NCBI GenBank assembly: GCA_019096155.1
Contig: JAHCVI010000001.1
Coordinates: 9,114,001-9,178,000 of the forward strand
DNA from: Staphylotrichum longicolle
Lineage: Eukaryota > Ascomycota > Sordariomycetes > Sordariales > Chaetomiaceae
Reading direction: 5' to 3'
DNA length: 64,000 bases
Shown: one piece after another, positions 22,998 through 34,591 of the stretch
How the letters are laid out: each line of letters opens with the position of its first letter
Numbering within the stretch: the first letter of the stretch is position 1
The notes under the pieces: generated by a model
What the model was told of the DNA's origin: nothing
What the model saw: the letters and a program-made list of their open reading frames with translations, nothing else
The model's database searches: none
Position numbers and translations under genes: made by a program

Positions 22998-24859
22998 TCA
23001 TACGGTGTTTGGTGGGCGTGCTGGGGCCCGTGTTCCAGGCCCGGTGTAATAGTGCCGGCCACGAAGATACCAGAAACCGCCCGAAAACAACAAGGTAAAC
23101 ACGAAGACGACAATGGCGTAATTCATCTGTCGTTAGCTATCGTCAGCATCATCCCCAACACCAGAGCAGAAAAGGCCCGAAACTCACATTCTCCCTCGTC
23201 ACCGGCACCCTCGTCGGCAAGAAGAACACGACCGACACAAACACGTTCCACACCACCGCCACGACGTTCATCGCGACGCTCCACCTCCCCAGGTGCCACG
23301 GCCCCCTCTCGAACCCCCCCATACGCCAGCTTGCACACGATCGGCAGCAGATACGACACGTTGAGCGCGACGGTGCACACGTTGAACACGGCGCCGATCG
23401 CCGTCTCGCTCGCCAGCCCCAGCAGGTTCACGACGACCTCGAGCGCGGCGTACAGCCAGACGGCGGCCACGGGCGTGCGCGAGCGCGGCGAGATGCGGCG
23501 CCACACGCGCGACAGCGGGACGAGGTCGTCGCGCGCAAAGGCAAAGATGGTGCGGCTGCCGGACTGCAGGCCCGGGACCGCGACGAGGTTCATGACGGCG
23601 AAGCCCGCGAGGGTGAAGAAGACGGCCGGGGCGCGGCCGAGGGCGTTGAAGAAAAGCTGCGCGACGGGCTGGCCGCTGGCGGTGCGGGCGAGCGCGGCCG
23701 GGTCCGGGCCCATGCAGAGGACCAGGACGAGGTTGAAGGCCAGGCCGATGAGGTAGGTGGAGGTGGTGGCGTGGGCGATGGCTCTCGGGACGACGCGGGC
23801 AGGGTCTTTGGCTTCTTCGGCGATTCTGGGACGGGGCGAGGGAAAAGGGGTTAGGAGTTGTCAGGCTTTATTGGTGTTGGATGGGAACAAGTGGGAGAGG
23901 AGGGCTTACCGGGCGGTGCTGTCGGCGTTGGTCATGATCCAGGCTGGAGTGAGGCAACCGAAGAGAAAAGCAAAGCCTGGCGGAGTCCAGCCGGATGAGG
24001 GTTGGAAGTCGGTAAAGGCGTAGGCGATGCTGTGTTTTTCTTTGGTTTGCACCAAAAGGCAGACGCAGGCTCCGACCAACACGCTCATGTGAAACACGAC
24101 GTAGCCGCTCGTCAGCCGCGTCAGCCAACGTGTCGAGAGAGAGTTGATAGAGGCATGGATGACGGTGAGAAGCGCCATGACTGCAACGACATGGCGGGTG
24201 GTGGGGACATATGAGAAGTCGGATGCAATCGAGATGGCGGCCAGCAGCATCTGGCTGGCTGCGTACTCTGTGCTGGCGCTCCCTGCAATGACACCGACGA
24301 GAGTGATGTAGCCTGCGTAAGATGATGACATTAGCCCCGACAGTAAGAGGTTATGGCTCGCGGCTGAACTTGCCAGACATCCAACACAAAATAGGGGCCT
24401 GGTCTTCGGGAGCCAGAAACTTCAGAACCGAGTACATGGCGCCGGCACTTGGATAGGCCGATGACAGCTCGGCGAGACTCATCGCCAGGGCCCAAGCACC
24501 GGCGCCGCCGATGATCCAACTCCACATGATAGAAGCAGCGCCACCAGCCTGGAGTCCGAAGATCCAGGTCGACATGAGGGAGCCATAGATTCCTCCAATG
24601 CTCATAGCGAAGCTGAAGCTGGACCATGCGGAGAACTCGCGTTTCAAGACCTTGGATACGTCAGCTATGGTTCGCGGTCGTCGGGAGAGCAAGGGAAAGG
24701 GTGAAGTACTGGGGTGTATCCCATAGCCTCAAGCCTCTTGTCCGCCTCATCTATTGATTCATTGTGGCCTGAGGAGGAGGTGGGTGTGGTATCCCCGTTG
24801 GTTGTCTTCACGAGCACCTGGCCCGAAAGCGCCTTCTTCTCAATGCTGGAGTCGGTCAT
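22998..24859 (-). CDS. APC-superfamily amino-acid/choline/GABA-type permease with one frameshift
   Basis: Plasma-membrane proton-coupled permease of the fungal GABA/choline/amino-acid group (APC superfamily). Five exons on minus: 24859-24710, 24650-24374, 24312-23910, 23825-23188 and 23126-22998. The N terminus ends KRLEAMGYTPVLKREFSAWS, the usual entry to TM1. TM motifs include SLAELSSAYPSAGAMY and GYITLVGVIAGSASTEYAAS. Intron 2 uses a GC donor (G|GCAAGT) with a GCTAAT branch site. In exon 4 the frame breaks at a run of seven G (minus strand; C7 at 23314-23320). With six G the frame would continue into the conserved region read as ERGPWHLGRWS...FFLPTRVPVT and join exon 5 (MNYAIVVFVFTLLFSGGFWY), ending after about 530 residues. 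Either a base-call error or a real inactivating frameshift. Confidence 0.82.
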
Positions 24860-26907
24860 TGTACTTTGCCGTAACACTAAGTGATGGTTTCCGGTCCATG
24901 TATGTCTCATGGTGGTGGAGGGTTGATCCCCCTTTTGTAGCGCCTTCAAGAGGGGGTGTTCAGTATTCATAGGTAGGTGGCCTTTTAGTTCTCACGCTCT
25001 CTTGGAACAATGAGAAGCGCTTCACAGCTTGCAGAGACACACTGAATGTGATCAAACAGCATATTCTTCCAGGACCGCCAGGGTCTGCATGCTGGCGGTG
25101 CTCGGCTCTCTCAAGGGACTGCTTGCGTTCAGACGGATCTCGCGGATTCCCCAATTTGTCATTTTCTCCTTCTGCAGTATGTGACGTGTTTCTTGACTCG
25201 ATGTGTCAATTCCAGCAACGCTCATCCACTCTCTGTCTGCTGAAACCGGACATGGCCAGGTGGCATCGCCAGTGAATCCATGGCTGGCTTCTTGGTGGAG
25301 AGGCGCATCCGTCATCGGAGATAAAAGTTATGGTAGCTCTCCGGATGGCGTTCCATTGATGAACTGCCTCTTTTTGGTGACGTTCCGATTGCACCATTTT
25401 CTGTGAAACACTGCGTCCCTAGAAGACAGAATACGGTAGATACCAGGCGGTGCCTGACGTGGACCGGTCTGTCGGATGTTGACCGCATCTCGATTGCCCA
25501 CAGCCGGGCATCAACCGAGACTAGCACGAGATCCATAACAAAACGACCAAGTGACGTAGGATTTTGACAATTTGGTACGACATGTGTTACCTAAGGGGAA
25601 GTGAACCTGAGAGAGCTAGCCGAACTAACAGCAAGGTTGCTCGCATCTCCAACACCACAGCTCTTGGAAGAGAGTCGGCTCAAGATCACTCATGCACTTG
25701 TATTGCCAAGGCATCATTCCAGGCATGTCACTAAGTACTCGATAGATCCAGAGGCTACCGCAGTAGGCGGGAAGCCTCCATGCGGGGGCTTCTGGTGTTG
25801 TCCCGGGAATGCCACCCGACTTCGGTGAGGAGGAGCCGTTGGACCCCGGACCGGTGAGCGAATGATACGCCGGGATTATTGGCTTCCAGGCCCGATTGGG
25901 GTCGGCCAGGCCTGGGCCCGCAGCATGCCCAGACACCTTGCCAAACTGGTGCGCGTCAACATCCGCCCTTGCTGGCCGCTGTCGGGAGTGCCTTGGCCGG
26001 GGAGCTCCCCGTTCCGCCCGCGGCCCAGGCTCCATCGGCTGCACCGCGGCCGGTGACAAGGGAGGAAAAACTAGCTGTTCTCGTGATCACGTTTGGGTTC
26101 TCTCCATCATTCTCGGGAGGAATTTCCAGAAGTGGTTTCCGATGGTATGGGAAGCGCGAGCCGGGTGCTGTTGACATCATGGTCCTATTTTCGGAGTCCA
26201 CACCATGCCTCATTATCTACCTACCTTACGGAACAACCGCAAGTAACCGACAGCACACTGGACTGTTCGCTCGATCGGGTCTTGTTGTCCACGTCTAAGC
26301 TTCCAACACCCCGCCTGAACCCGGGGAGATGTCGTTCGAGACGGAAGCGGTCTTCCCAATTGGGAGCAAGAGCAGCACTTCTCGGACATATGCAACACAG
26401 CTTCGTCGTGGGACCCCATAATTGTGATACAATGGTTCGTGATTCATCCTCCACCAGTCGTCGAGCATCTTGGTACCCCGCCTTGCATTTACACAGTCTA
26501 AAGTTTACTGGGGGGCCGGCAACGGACCTGAGCAGGGCAAGACCACCAAGCCCTGGAGCACTTGCGGCAAGCTTGACAGTCACCGCTAATAATAACGGGA
26601 GGAAAAGCCGACGATGATCTTGTTTCTTGTTCATTCTCCTAAGATGGTGGTATTCGCAAAAGACCTTTCCACCCTTTACCATTCCTGACGTTACAAAGCA
26701 TCAAATCCAAACCAGAAGGCTTACCCGACCAACAAACTAGCCAACAAACTAACAGACAAAAAACGCTTGTTCCCCTCTCAGCGACCGTCCGGCGCCCACA
26801 ATTTCCCAACTCCCCCCCAAAACCCATATCGTAACCCATCCTTATTCGTGTTTCTTCATGATTCTTTCGTCGTGTCGAAGTCCCGCCGATGGGCAGCGTG
26901 TGCTCCT
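24860..26907. other. Intergenic, about 2 kb
   Basis: Holds the permease leader at the left and the 3' flank of the small glycine-rich protein gene at the right. No coding region, RNA gene or repeat was recognised; open frames are short and overlap in all frames. Confidence 0.5.
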
Positions 26908-27183
26908 CTATTTCGGGTTGGTCTTCCACTCGCCGGCGTCCTTGACGCCCTGGGCGACGTTGGCGACGCCGCCCTCGACGCCGGTGCCGATGTTGGCGAG
27001 GCCGTCACCCAGGGGCTTGCCCAGGCCGCCCGTGGCGCCCGTGACCGTCTCGCCGAGGCCGCGGGACACGGCGCCCAGCACGCCACCGACCGTGTTGGCC
27101 AGGCCGCCGACTGTGTTGCCGACGGTCGAGGTGACGACCTTGGCGGCACCGGTGGCGCCCGTGTTGTTGTTCTTGTCGTTCAT
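26908..27183 (-). CDS. Small glycine/valine-rich protein, 91 residues
   Basis: Single-exon small protein of unknown function, not assigned to a named family. It begins MNDKNNNTGATGAAKVVTST and consists of an alternating Gly/Val/Ala/Leu repeat with recurring GxxNTVGG and GxxxxVxGAxGGLG elements up to a short polar tail (VKDAGEWKTNPK). There is no signal peptide, and the hydrophobic residues are spaced too regularly for transmembrane segments, which suggests an amphipathic helical or aggregation-prone protein. A TATA box lies about 160 nt upstream. Confidence that it is a gene rests on the clean frame, biased but non-random composition, and promoter. Confidence 0.65.
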   Translation of the reverse strand: MNDKNNNTGATGAAKVVTSTVGNTVGGLANTVGGVLGAVSRGLGETVTGATGGLGKPLGDGLANIGTGVEGGVANVAQGVKDAGEWKTNPK

Positions 27184-27341
27184 GGTGATGGTGGTGGTGG
27201 TTGTGTGGTTTGTGTGGAGATGCCTCGAGGAGAGAGGAAGTGAGGATGAAATAAGGTTGGTTTGGTAATGTTTGGATGTGTGATGCGATGAGATGATCCA
27301 CGGATTGGAAACTCCAAAATATCAGAGAAGCTTCGGTTCGA

Positions 27342-27347
27342 CTTATA
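27342..27347 (-). promoter_or_regulatory. TATA box of the 91-residue protein gene
   Basis: The minus strand reads GGGCATATAAGTCG, about 160 nt upstream of the ATG at 27183. Confidence 0.4.
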
Positions 27348-27942
27348 TGCCCAAGTGGGAAGGAAGGGAAGCCTGTTGGGCGCTGTCAGCTGCCCCCGCA
27401 CTACGTCATCTTCCCACCCTTTTCGCCCCTTGAATGCCCGAGTGAAGCAGGAGCTCTCCCCAACGACCCACGCCGCTTGAGCTTGTGTGACTCGTGCAAA
27501 ACAATTGCATTGTCAAATGATGTCGATGTCTGGGAGCAAGTGGCTATGGGTTGTGAGATTGCGGAAGGATGTTGGAGTTTGTTCTCATCGCATCCCTCCC
27601 ATGACGTCAATCCAAGCTTGGTGGTTTGAGATGGAAGCTACCTCAATGTGTCCACGTTCACACAACCATTCAATCCCACAGTGACCTGTGCCGGGGGGTG
27701 GAATCCTCTTTTGTCAGCTCTTTCAGTTTGCATTCGGTGTTCGGGTCAAAGGAATTTGTTGAAAGTTCAGTTGAACAACAAACCAGATTCAGAAACCGGC
27801 CTGGCACTGTCAGTGCAGTTGAAAGAGATCTCGAATTGCGAAGAATGCTCCAGATATACTCCGCAAAACCAAAAAGACCCCATGTCTGCAGTCCTTCGCA
27901 TTCCATGCAAGACCCTCCAAGATACTGAAGAATGATGGTGCA

Positions 27943-27984
27943 GGTGGTGGTGGTGGTGGTGGTGGTGGTGGTGGTGGTGGTGGT
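27943..27984 (+). repeat. (GGT)14 microsatellite
   Basis: Forty-two nucleotides of uninterrupted GGT. Its open frames (poly-His/Pro-type on the minus strand) are artefacts of the repeat. Confidence 0.95.
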
Positions 27985-28185
27985 TGAGAGGAGTGGCCGG
28001 GGAGGTGCATAGACCCTGAGACCATGTCCACCATGCTGGCAGGCCAACCCCTGATAACAGCGTGCCCAATCCGTCCAACCAAAACCTGCGTCGCCTCGAC
28101 TTGCACTGGTTTGCCAGATAAAACCAATGAGAAAGGTGCAGTAACTGGGTCCTGCTCCAACCCACCATGACGCCTGATCGCCAGG

Positions 28186-29238
28186 CTAAGCCGCGATCAA
28201 AGTCAAGTCCGGGGTCGCACCAGGGCCGGTGCCAGAACCAGGGCCTGAATCTGAGTCCGGGTTGGGTCCTGGATTGTTGTTGTTGCCAGGGTTGCAGCCG
28301 GCGTTGACCAAACCTGTCCGCTTCTTCTTGATCATCCTCGCTAGTTTAAGGCGTCGCGACTCGAGGGCGTTGCGAGTGCGGCCGTGAAAGCATGGAATCT
28401 CCTTATAGATGACACAGTCAGCCACAAAGAAATGGAACAAGCCAAGAAGGGTCCTTACAATCATCCTGGGGTACGGCCAAATCTTTCTGCCATCGGCATC
28501 CCTTTGACCATGCAGATTCATGAGCATTTCATCCTCCTCGTCGGTCCAGTGGGTGTTGCTCCGCGTCCTCTTGGGCGTGGCCGATGGGTCAAGCTGATCG
28601 GCGATAACAGGTTGGTAGTCGCCAGCGGGTTGGCCAGCGGCAGGGGGTACGACCTGGTTGCCGAGGTCGCCCGAGACATCGGCGTCGGGAGCCAGACCGC
28701 CAGCAAGACCTTGTTCAATAGAAGCAACTGCTTGGGCCACGATATCAAGCCCAAAATCCAGGCTGATAGGAGAGAGCTGGACCCCATCAAGACCGTGGTC
28801 GTCGCCGCCGCAGGTCTGGTTGACAAAGGAAGTCCGAGCAAGCTGCAGCTCGGCCCCCAAGGCTGCGTTCAACAACATCCCCCTGTCCTCCTGAGTCCAG
28901 GGGTTGCTGAAGTTGGAGTCCTGATAGCCAAAGAGTTCCCGGGTCGCTTCCAGAAACTGCGGAATGGTCGACGTCCACTGATAGACCCGAGCGGGGTCTG
29001 GGACGCAGTTCTGGTGGGTGCAGGGAGGAGCAGGCTCAAAGGCTGAACGCAGATAAACAAGCTGGTCGTTCGGGCAGTGGCTCAGCTCGCCCGTGTTGTA
29101 AAAGCGAAGGAAAGTGTCGAGGAGGGCCAGGTTGGCTGAACCGAGGGCCTGAGCCCTGTCGTTGCAGGGCTTGATGAGTGTGTACCAGTCGGCGCGGGCT
29201 CCGCAGATGGAACACGCTGCCACTATGTGATAGCACAT
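28186..29238 (-). CDS. Hypothetical protein with Cys-rich N terminus and Myb/SANT-like segment
   Basis: Not a named family. Two exons on minus, 29238-28459 and 28401-28186, give 331 residues. The intron (GTAAGG donor, CTGACT-type branch, ATAAG acceptor) removes an in-frame stretch that would otherwise read through, and the join reads WPYPRMIEIPCFHGRTRNAL. The N-terminal 90 residues contain a CxxC-type start (MCYHIVAACSICGARADWY) and further Cys at CPND and CTHQNC, resembling the zinc-binding heads of many uncharacterised fungal proteins. Around residues 220-280, HWTDEEDEMLMNLHGQR followed by the TRNALESRRLKL helix looks like a single Myb/SANT or MADF-type DNA-binding unit. The C terminus is Asn/Gly/Pro/Asp-rich. 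A chromatin- or DNA-associated role is inference. A CAG just before the ATG suggests a spliced leader. Confidence 0.7.
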   Translation of the reverse strand: MCYHIVAACSICGARADWYTLIKPCNDRAQALGSANLALLDTFLRFYNTGELSHCPNDQLVYLRSAFEPAPPCTHQNCVPDPARVYQWTSTIPQFLEATRELFGYQDSNFSNPWTQEDRGMLLNAALGAELQLARTSFVNQTCGGDDHGLDGVQLSPISLDFGLDIVAQAVASIEQGLAGGLAPDADVSGDLGNQVVPPAAGQPAGDYQPVIADQLDPSATPKRTRSNTHWTDEEDEMLMNLHGQRDADGRKIWPYPRMIVRTLLGLFHFFVADCVIYKEIPCFHGRTRNALESRRLKLARMIKKKRTGLVNAGCNPGNNNNPGPNPDSDSGPGSGTGPGATPDLTLIAA

Positions 29239-29715
29239 CCTGCTGGTCGCTAACGAACTTGTCAGCGAGGTTGAGCCACATGCGAACAGCGACAAAGGCT
29301 GAAAGGTCGCCACGAGGAAAGGCGGCGAGGGGTTCAGATTTGAATATGAGATTGCACGATACTCACATTTCTTCGTCGAAAGCCAATAGGGTCCCGGAAG
29401 TATAAAGTGTCGTAGTTCACGACTGGAGGTTTTGCTGAGCGCAAAAACAACTCCGCCGTTCGACAACAGTTTGAAGGGTTTTAAGGCAAACAACTGCCCC
29501 CGTAATTTGCAGGCGACGAAGCCGGGTCCGTCCTCAAGACGGCCGCAGGGGACAGTTCCCGAATCAACCCGTGCGCTCTTGAGCCCTGTTGCTAGGCTGG
29601 TCCAGTCTAGGCCACCTGTAGGAGTCGAGGGACACATGCATGAGTGTATAGTGAGGCGGTGATTTTCACCTTTCAGGTCGTCAAAGAACACTCCTTCAAA
29701 GTACGGTAGGTAGTC
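29239..29715. other. Short intergenic segment
   Basis: Leader of the SANT-like gene, probably with a 5'-UTR intron ending in CAG just before 29238, and the 3' flank of the membrane protein gene upstream. The frame is open in places but lacks protein character. Confidence 0.45.
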
Positions 29716-30429
29716 TTATCCTATTCTCTGCTGGCTTCGCATCTGCGCTCTCCTCTCGTTGAACTGGACCATTTCAGCTCGACTTCTGGCCAACTGGGCG
29801 TTCGCTTGCGCTTTTTTGCCGGAGAAGTATATGCTCATAACTCCGGCAGCAGCTAATATGATGAAGCTGGCGTGAATGATGCTGGGAGCGACCGGTTTTA
29901 GTATCCTCTTTCAAGGTGCCTTCGGAGATCGTTGTCCCTCACTCACCAGAAAACAATCATAAACACCATTGCGTTGGTCATGTCCGTCACCCAATACGCT
30001 CGTCGTTCCCCAGCTCCCCTTTCAACCATGCTAAGAACCAGGAAGCAGAAGATGCCTGTTCCTATCAAGGCGATATCGAAGCAGACAGCGACGGGGTTGA
30101 TTGCTCGCTTCCGGTTCAGAAACAGCAGCGATATTACTTCGTATGTGTCGGCGACAATGCCCAAGACGAGCTGTACCGCTGTCAGTCATGGGTTCAAGAA
30201 ACCGTCAGACCAGGGCTAGACGAACAGGAAAGAAAGACGGCATCAACACGTCAACCCTTGTGGTCGGCTCTGCCCTCCAATAGCTGTACAGCCAGGCAAT
30301 GAACGAGAGGGCTCCAAGCTCAAACAAGACCGACACGAAGCGCCCGACGACCTGGGTCCAGTTGTACCCGACTCCAAGCTGTCCGATAGCGCGTATGCGC
30401 GGGACACATTGCCCACGTTCGACATCCAT
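29716..30429 (-). CDS. Small multi-span membrane protein
   Basis: Integral membrane protein of unknown function. Exons on minus, 30429-30256, 30170-29947 and 29881-29716, give 187 residues. The joins are TTRLVLGIVADTYEVISLLF and MVFMIVFCIIHASFIILAAA, both in frame. Four hydrophobic segments are visible: VSVLFELGALSFIAWLY, LVLGIVADTYEVISLLF, PVAVCFDIALIGTGIFCFLV and the last one around MVFMIVFCIIHASFIILAAA. A charged Gln/Arg-rich cytosolic tail follows (ARSRAEMVQFNERRAQMRSQ). The frame stays open for about 100 nt upstream of the chosen ATG and reads FCDGVCVWSGPNEGYRSSW, which looks like protein. The true start may therefore lie in an upstream exon I could not place. Confidence 0.65.
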
Positions 30430-31988
30430 CTTTGACTCCCAGCTACTGCGATATCCCTCGTTGGGCCCAGACCACACGCACACGCCGTCGCAAAAAAGTT
30501 GGTATTTGGCGCGTCGTCCGCTTTGAAGGGTGCCGTCGTCTCAGATGCAGGCGGTTTTTTCTTGGTAACTCTGCGGTCAGAAATCCATTGGACGTTCTCG
30601 AAGGGCTGAAGATTGAACGGCGGACGTTGTTGAAGATGTCAGGATGTTCGGCAGCGAGGTGCCGGTGCCTAGGGTGCCTTGGACAGCGGCAGCATTATGT
30701 GCGGCACATGCGCGGCACAGTAGTGGCTTTTTCATGCAGGCGCTGCCCTGTTTCTGCCCCGGAAGCATGGCTGCATGTCAGATATCCCCGCGGGTTTCGG
30801 ATCCTTTCTTGGCTCCGCCACGTCCAATGGAACGCAGTTATGCCAGGGAAGCTCAATCCACGCGCGACATGAGACGTCTACCTGACACGAGCCTCCATTA
30901 AGTCCGAGCAGCGGTAGGAGACGTTGGCACTGGAAAGCCTTGGCTGCAACCTTGTTCCAAAAGCGTCCGCTCCTGCTGGAGAGTTGAGGAGAAGACCCCA
31001 GGACCTACAGATGACTGCCCGCAGCTATCTGGTTAGTGGTCCAGGGCACAAACCCATTCAAGGGTATTTGTATATCACGATCTTCAGAAGTGAGGTTGCC
31101 AATGTCGAAGCGATGGAGATCCTGCAGTGCGAGAAGCCACTGGGAAAAAGCATCATTATCGGGTCTGGATGCTATTTACCACTCACAAAAGGACTTGGAA
31201 TCTGGGTAAAAGCAGTGAGAGAGACATCGCGACAACAATCACCGCGGGAACGGTGATTGAACTGATACGAGGTGTTTACCCAGCAAAGGACTACTTGCAT
31301 CGGACCTTGTCCAATCTTGATACGAGTCACATATATCTTGTTCAATGGATACGAGACTATTGTTGGGGTGAGATAGTTTCACGGGATGCACTGAACCATG
31401 CATGTCCAGCAGGCCAGGGTTAGGGGAGATGGAAACCTTGGGATGAAAGCTTAAAAAAGAACATCGGATCAAGAGAGGAAATTAAAGAAACATCGGATCA
31501 AGGAGCAACTCATCAGAACCTCAGAGAGAAGAAGTAGGGAGCTTATTGATATCTGACGAAAAGGATGTTGAAATCTAGATGCTCAAATCTCAAGGTTTCT
31601 TAAATATTTTTACGGTCATTTCCCACAATAATCTCCCAAGGACATAAGCCAGACATAGTCCGAGCATCGAATGCTGGGAGCTCATTTTTTTACGGACGGA
31701 CTATGCTCGGAACTCGTTCAATTCGTGAATTCGATCTAGGGGGTTCTCTCTAAATACTTTTCAAAAGTGAGAAGACCTGATGCCAATTCCTCCTGGCTGA
31801 TTTTGACCCCTTGGCTTAATAAGTTCCGCGCTGGCGAAAACAACAAAAGTAAAAAACCCCGTAGCTGCCCAAAACCCCTTCGAGATTCTGTGTTCCCCGT
31901 GGCGGTTGAACCTACCCTCTCTTCATTTTTTAAACTCTCAACAACCACAAACCCAACTTTCCTTCTTCACAAGTTCCAAACACCAAAA
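30430..31988. other. Intergenic with an AT-rich block (31,440-31,740)
   Basis: Possible undetected first exon of the membrane protein gene lies near 30,430-30,550. Bases 31,440-31,740 are AT-rich, with the direct repeat GAACATCGGATCAAG/GAAACATCGGATCAAG and a short inverted repeat around CCGAGCAT. It looks like a decayed repeat. No gene is supported. Confidence 0.45.
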
Positions 31989-32748
31989 ATGGAGGCCCAA
32001 CCCGCACACCAGGAGGAGTCTCCCTCCTCCAAGATTTTTGTGCTCGTTAAACTTCACGCCACTTTGGCAACCATCCTGCTCGCCAGCACCAGCACCACCA
32101 TCCCAACCTCCCTCCTCCTCTCCAACGAGCAGGATCATCACCACGCCCACCACCAACACCACCAGGCCGCCCTCACCAACGCGCTCGTCTACGTCCACTT
32201 GTGGTGCGCCACGCTCGGTTTCGCCTGGTGGTATGCCGCGCACGCTGCGCCTGCCGGACCCGACCGGCAGCTGGGATGGGTGCGGGCGGGCTAGAAGCCC
32301 GTCTTTCACGTCCTCTGCGTCGGGCTGCTTGCTGCGCTGGCCGGAGATATGGTGATCGCTGGGTTTCGGGCGTTCGAGGTCAGCAGTGCTGGGGACAAGA
32401 CTTCGAGCTCGTTGTATGGCTGGGGAGTGGAGAAGTTGATGGGCTTCGGTAAGCTTTGTGCCTTGCTTTTCCCTCTGTTTGCGTGTCTCGAGAATTCCGT
32501 TCTGACTCGGTATCTTAGTGGCTATGGCTGTGGTTGGTGGACCAATCGGTTTGCTCGCCGTCACTCTCTGCCCTGGTATGGGGTGGTATCTGCGTCGGGC
32601 TGGTCGGATCATGAGGTGGATGTTCCCGTACACTGCGTCGATTTTTTGGTTTGCCGTGAGATGGCTTCTGTGGGGACTGCGAGTGGTTCTGACCTGGTTG
32701 TTCTGGGCTACTCGACTCGCCCTCCGCCTTGTGTTTGGCCCGGGCTAA
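31989..32748 (+). CDS. Four-span membrane protein interrupted by an in-frame TAG
   Basis: Unknown function. Exons 31989-32448 and 32519-32748 would encode about 229 codons, except that codon 102 is TAG (32292-32294). The same frame continues without a shift for another 51 codons (KPVFHVLCVGLLAALAGDMV and onward), crosses a good intron (GTAAGC donor, TCTTAG acceptor) and ends in two strongly hydrophobic stretches (AMAVVGGPIGLLAVTLCPGM; RWLLWGLRVVLTWLFWATRL). The first part has a helix (KLHATLATILLASTSTTIPT), a His-rich loop and a second helix (YVHLWCATLGFAWWYAAHAA). The stop is best explained as CAG-to-TAG or TGG-to-TAG mutation or a base-call error. A 15-nt GT...AG string covering it (32280-32294) is too short for a fungal intron. 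Confidence 0.65.
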
Positions 32749-34591
32749 GCAGGCAAGGGAATCGAAGGCTCCGAGGGAGGGACAGGCTAGATCAGTACAC
32801 AGAGTGGCTGGAGAGGGAAGTCGGCTTGAAAGGGGTGGGCAGAAACAAAGGAGGGTGGGTCTTGACCAAGGAGCGCAGTGAAAATCGGATGGGCGATCAC
32901 ACTACTGCGACTAGGGATCTTTGCTTACCCACATGTGCCACAATACTGAATCAATCTCTCCAACTGAACCTCGTGCCCACCTGCCCCCCCTTTCTCCCTC
33001 CCCACAACATGTCTTCTCCAGCTGTAGATGAGGCTAACTTGGAGATAAACTCCATCCCCTCGTCCCGTAGAATCCTGTTGGAGTTCAGTGTCCTGACTGC
33101 ACCCAAGAGCCCTGAGCATTGGTATTTCCCCTCATGGAGAGGCAACCTTGAATATGACAATACAGGACAAGATGCCTAAAGAAGAAGGAGGTGTACTGGC
33201 TCTCGAGCCCTTCGATGCCAAGTCTTGTCCAGTACGCTCTCCTGAGAGCTGCATGACCAAGACAGATATTGACATCCGTCACTTGCGTGGTTGTAAGAGA
33301 AACGAGTGAATACCTATGCACATTCATACCGTTCCGACACCAGAAGCAAAGCCGCCAGCTCGCAGAATATGATCCGGATCCTGACTACCTTATCAGCCGG
33401 GTCCGGGAACGGTCCGCCGAGCCCAGGAGAACCTAAACGGGCATGGTTTGCCCATGGTTCGCCCTGCGGCCAGTCTGACGCATGGATAGACCCTCGGGGG
33501 GTCATGTAGTCGGCCAATAAACCGTCCTGCATCCTCTACCTAGTCTCTGTTCCTCCGGCTTTGAAAATCACACACCTGAGCTATGACTCCTCGCCTCGAG
33601 AACCGTGTTGGAGGAGAAACACATCGCAGACGTTCGTTTCCCGGGGAAACTGACCTCAAGCACCTTCAGGCACAAGGTGAGTTAGAGAACGCTCAGCTCG
33701 TTGACACTTCTCGATCGGCTTGCTCAATTCCAGCTTCCAGGACCGGCTTTCTCGACGGCCGTTGCTTCAAGTCTGGTGCGTTTGTTACGCATTGGCTCGC
33801 AGTAATGGGTCTCATCAAGCTTGAGAAAGAGACGCATGATCCGGAAGGCCACGGAAGCCAGACACTGCGAGGCTTTGCATCATTACCGCATATTTTGCCA
33901 ATCACTGCGAAGGTGAGAGCAAGCATCCACAAGAAATGACAAGAATCAGAGGCCTCTGACTGGCTTTGATTTTCTTGCGTTGAAAATGTTGCTGACCTGG
34001 CGAACCTGCTCTAGGAGAAGCGCGACCACTGATACCATGGCCGTTCACGACAACAAGATCACAAGCACAAAAGGAATTAGAAAGATTTCGAGAAAGGACT
34101 TGGACAAGAGGAGGATTGAATTGGTATCTGGGGAATTGGACGCACTGCATCAAGAGGAAGACCACCTGATCAAGCATATCGGGAACAAGTGAGCGAAAGA
34201 GGAGGCACATACATACACTGGAGGGAGGAGGGCGCAGTCTTGCATCGACATTACTCAGCGAGAGGAATAAGGATTTCAAAGTCAGCAAGAAGCACAAGCA
34301 TCAATACCAGAACACAAGGGGCAGATCGCTGAGGGGAAAATACACGGAGAAAGAGGAGGATATGCACTAAGAGATGGATACACAAGAAGGGGTGATACGT
34401 GAGCAAAAAGGCCTGCCAGGATACAAACGCATACACCTTAAAGAAAAGAAAGGAGGTGGCATACCCTATCAGCAGAGCAACAAGGGGTGATCCAACCAAA
34501 AGGTCAACCTTGGAAGCGACACACCCACACACCGTAAGAGAGTTCAAGGGGGAGATAGGATCTAGGAACTGGGCAAATGGAAAACCCACAC
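32749..34591. other. Intergenic; plus strand becomes purine-rich from about 33.95 kb
   Basis: No supported gene. Short plus-strand frames at 33,583-33,939 and 33,980-34,192 were inspected and have no recognisable family. From about 33,950 onward the plus strand is strongly A/G-biased, leading into the minisatellite array. Confidence 0.45.

Larger units (their letters stand above)
27184..28185. other. Intergenic with a GGT microsatellite
   Basis: No supported gene. The leader of the 91-residue protein gene lies at the left, the 3' flank of the SANT-like gene at the right, and a (GGT)14 run at 27,943-27,984. Confidence 0.5.
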
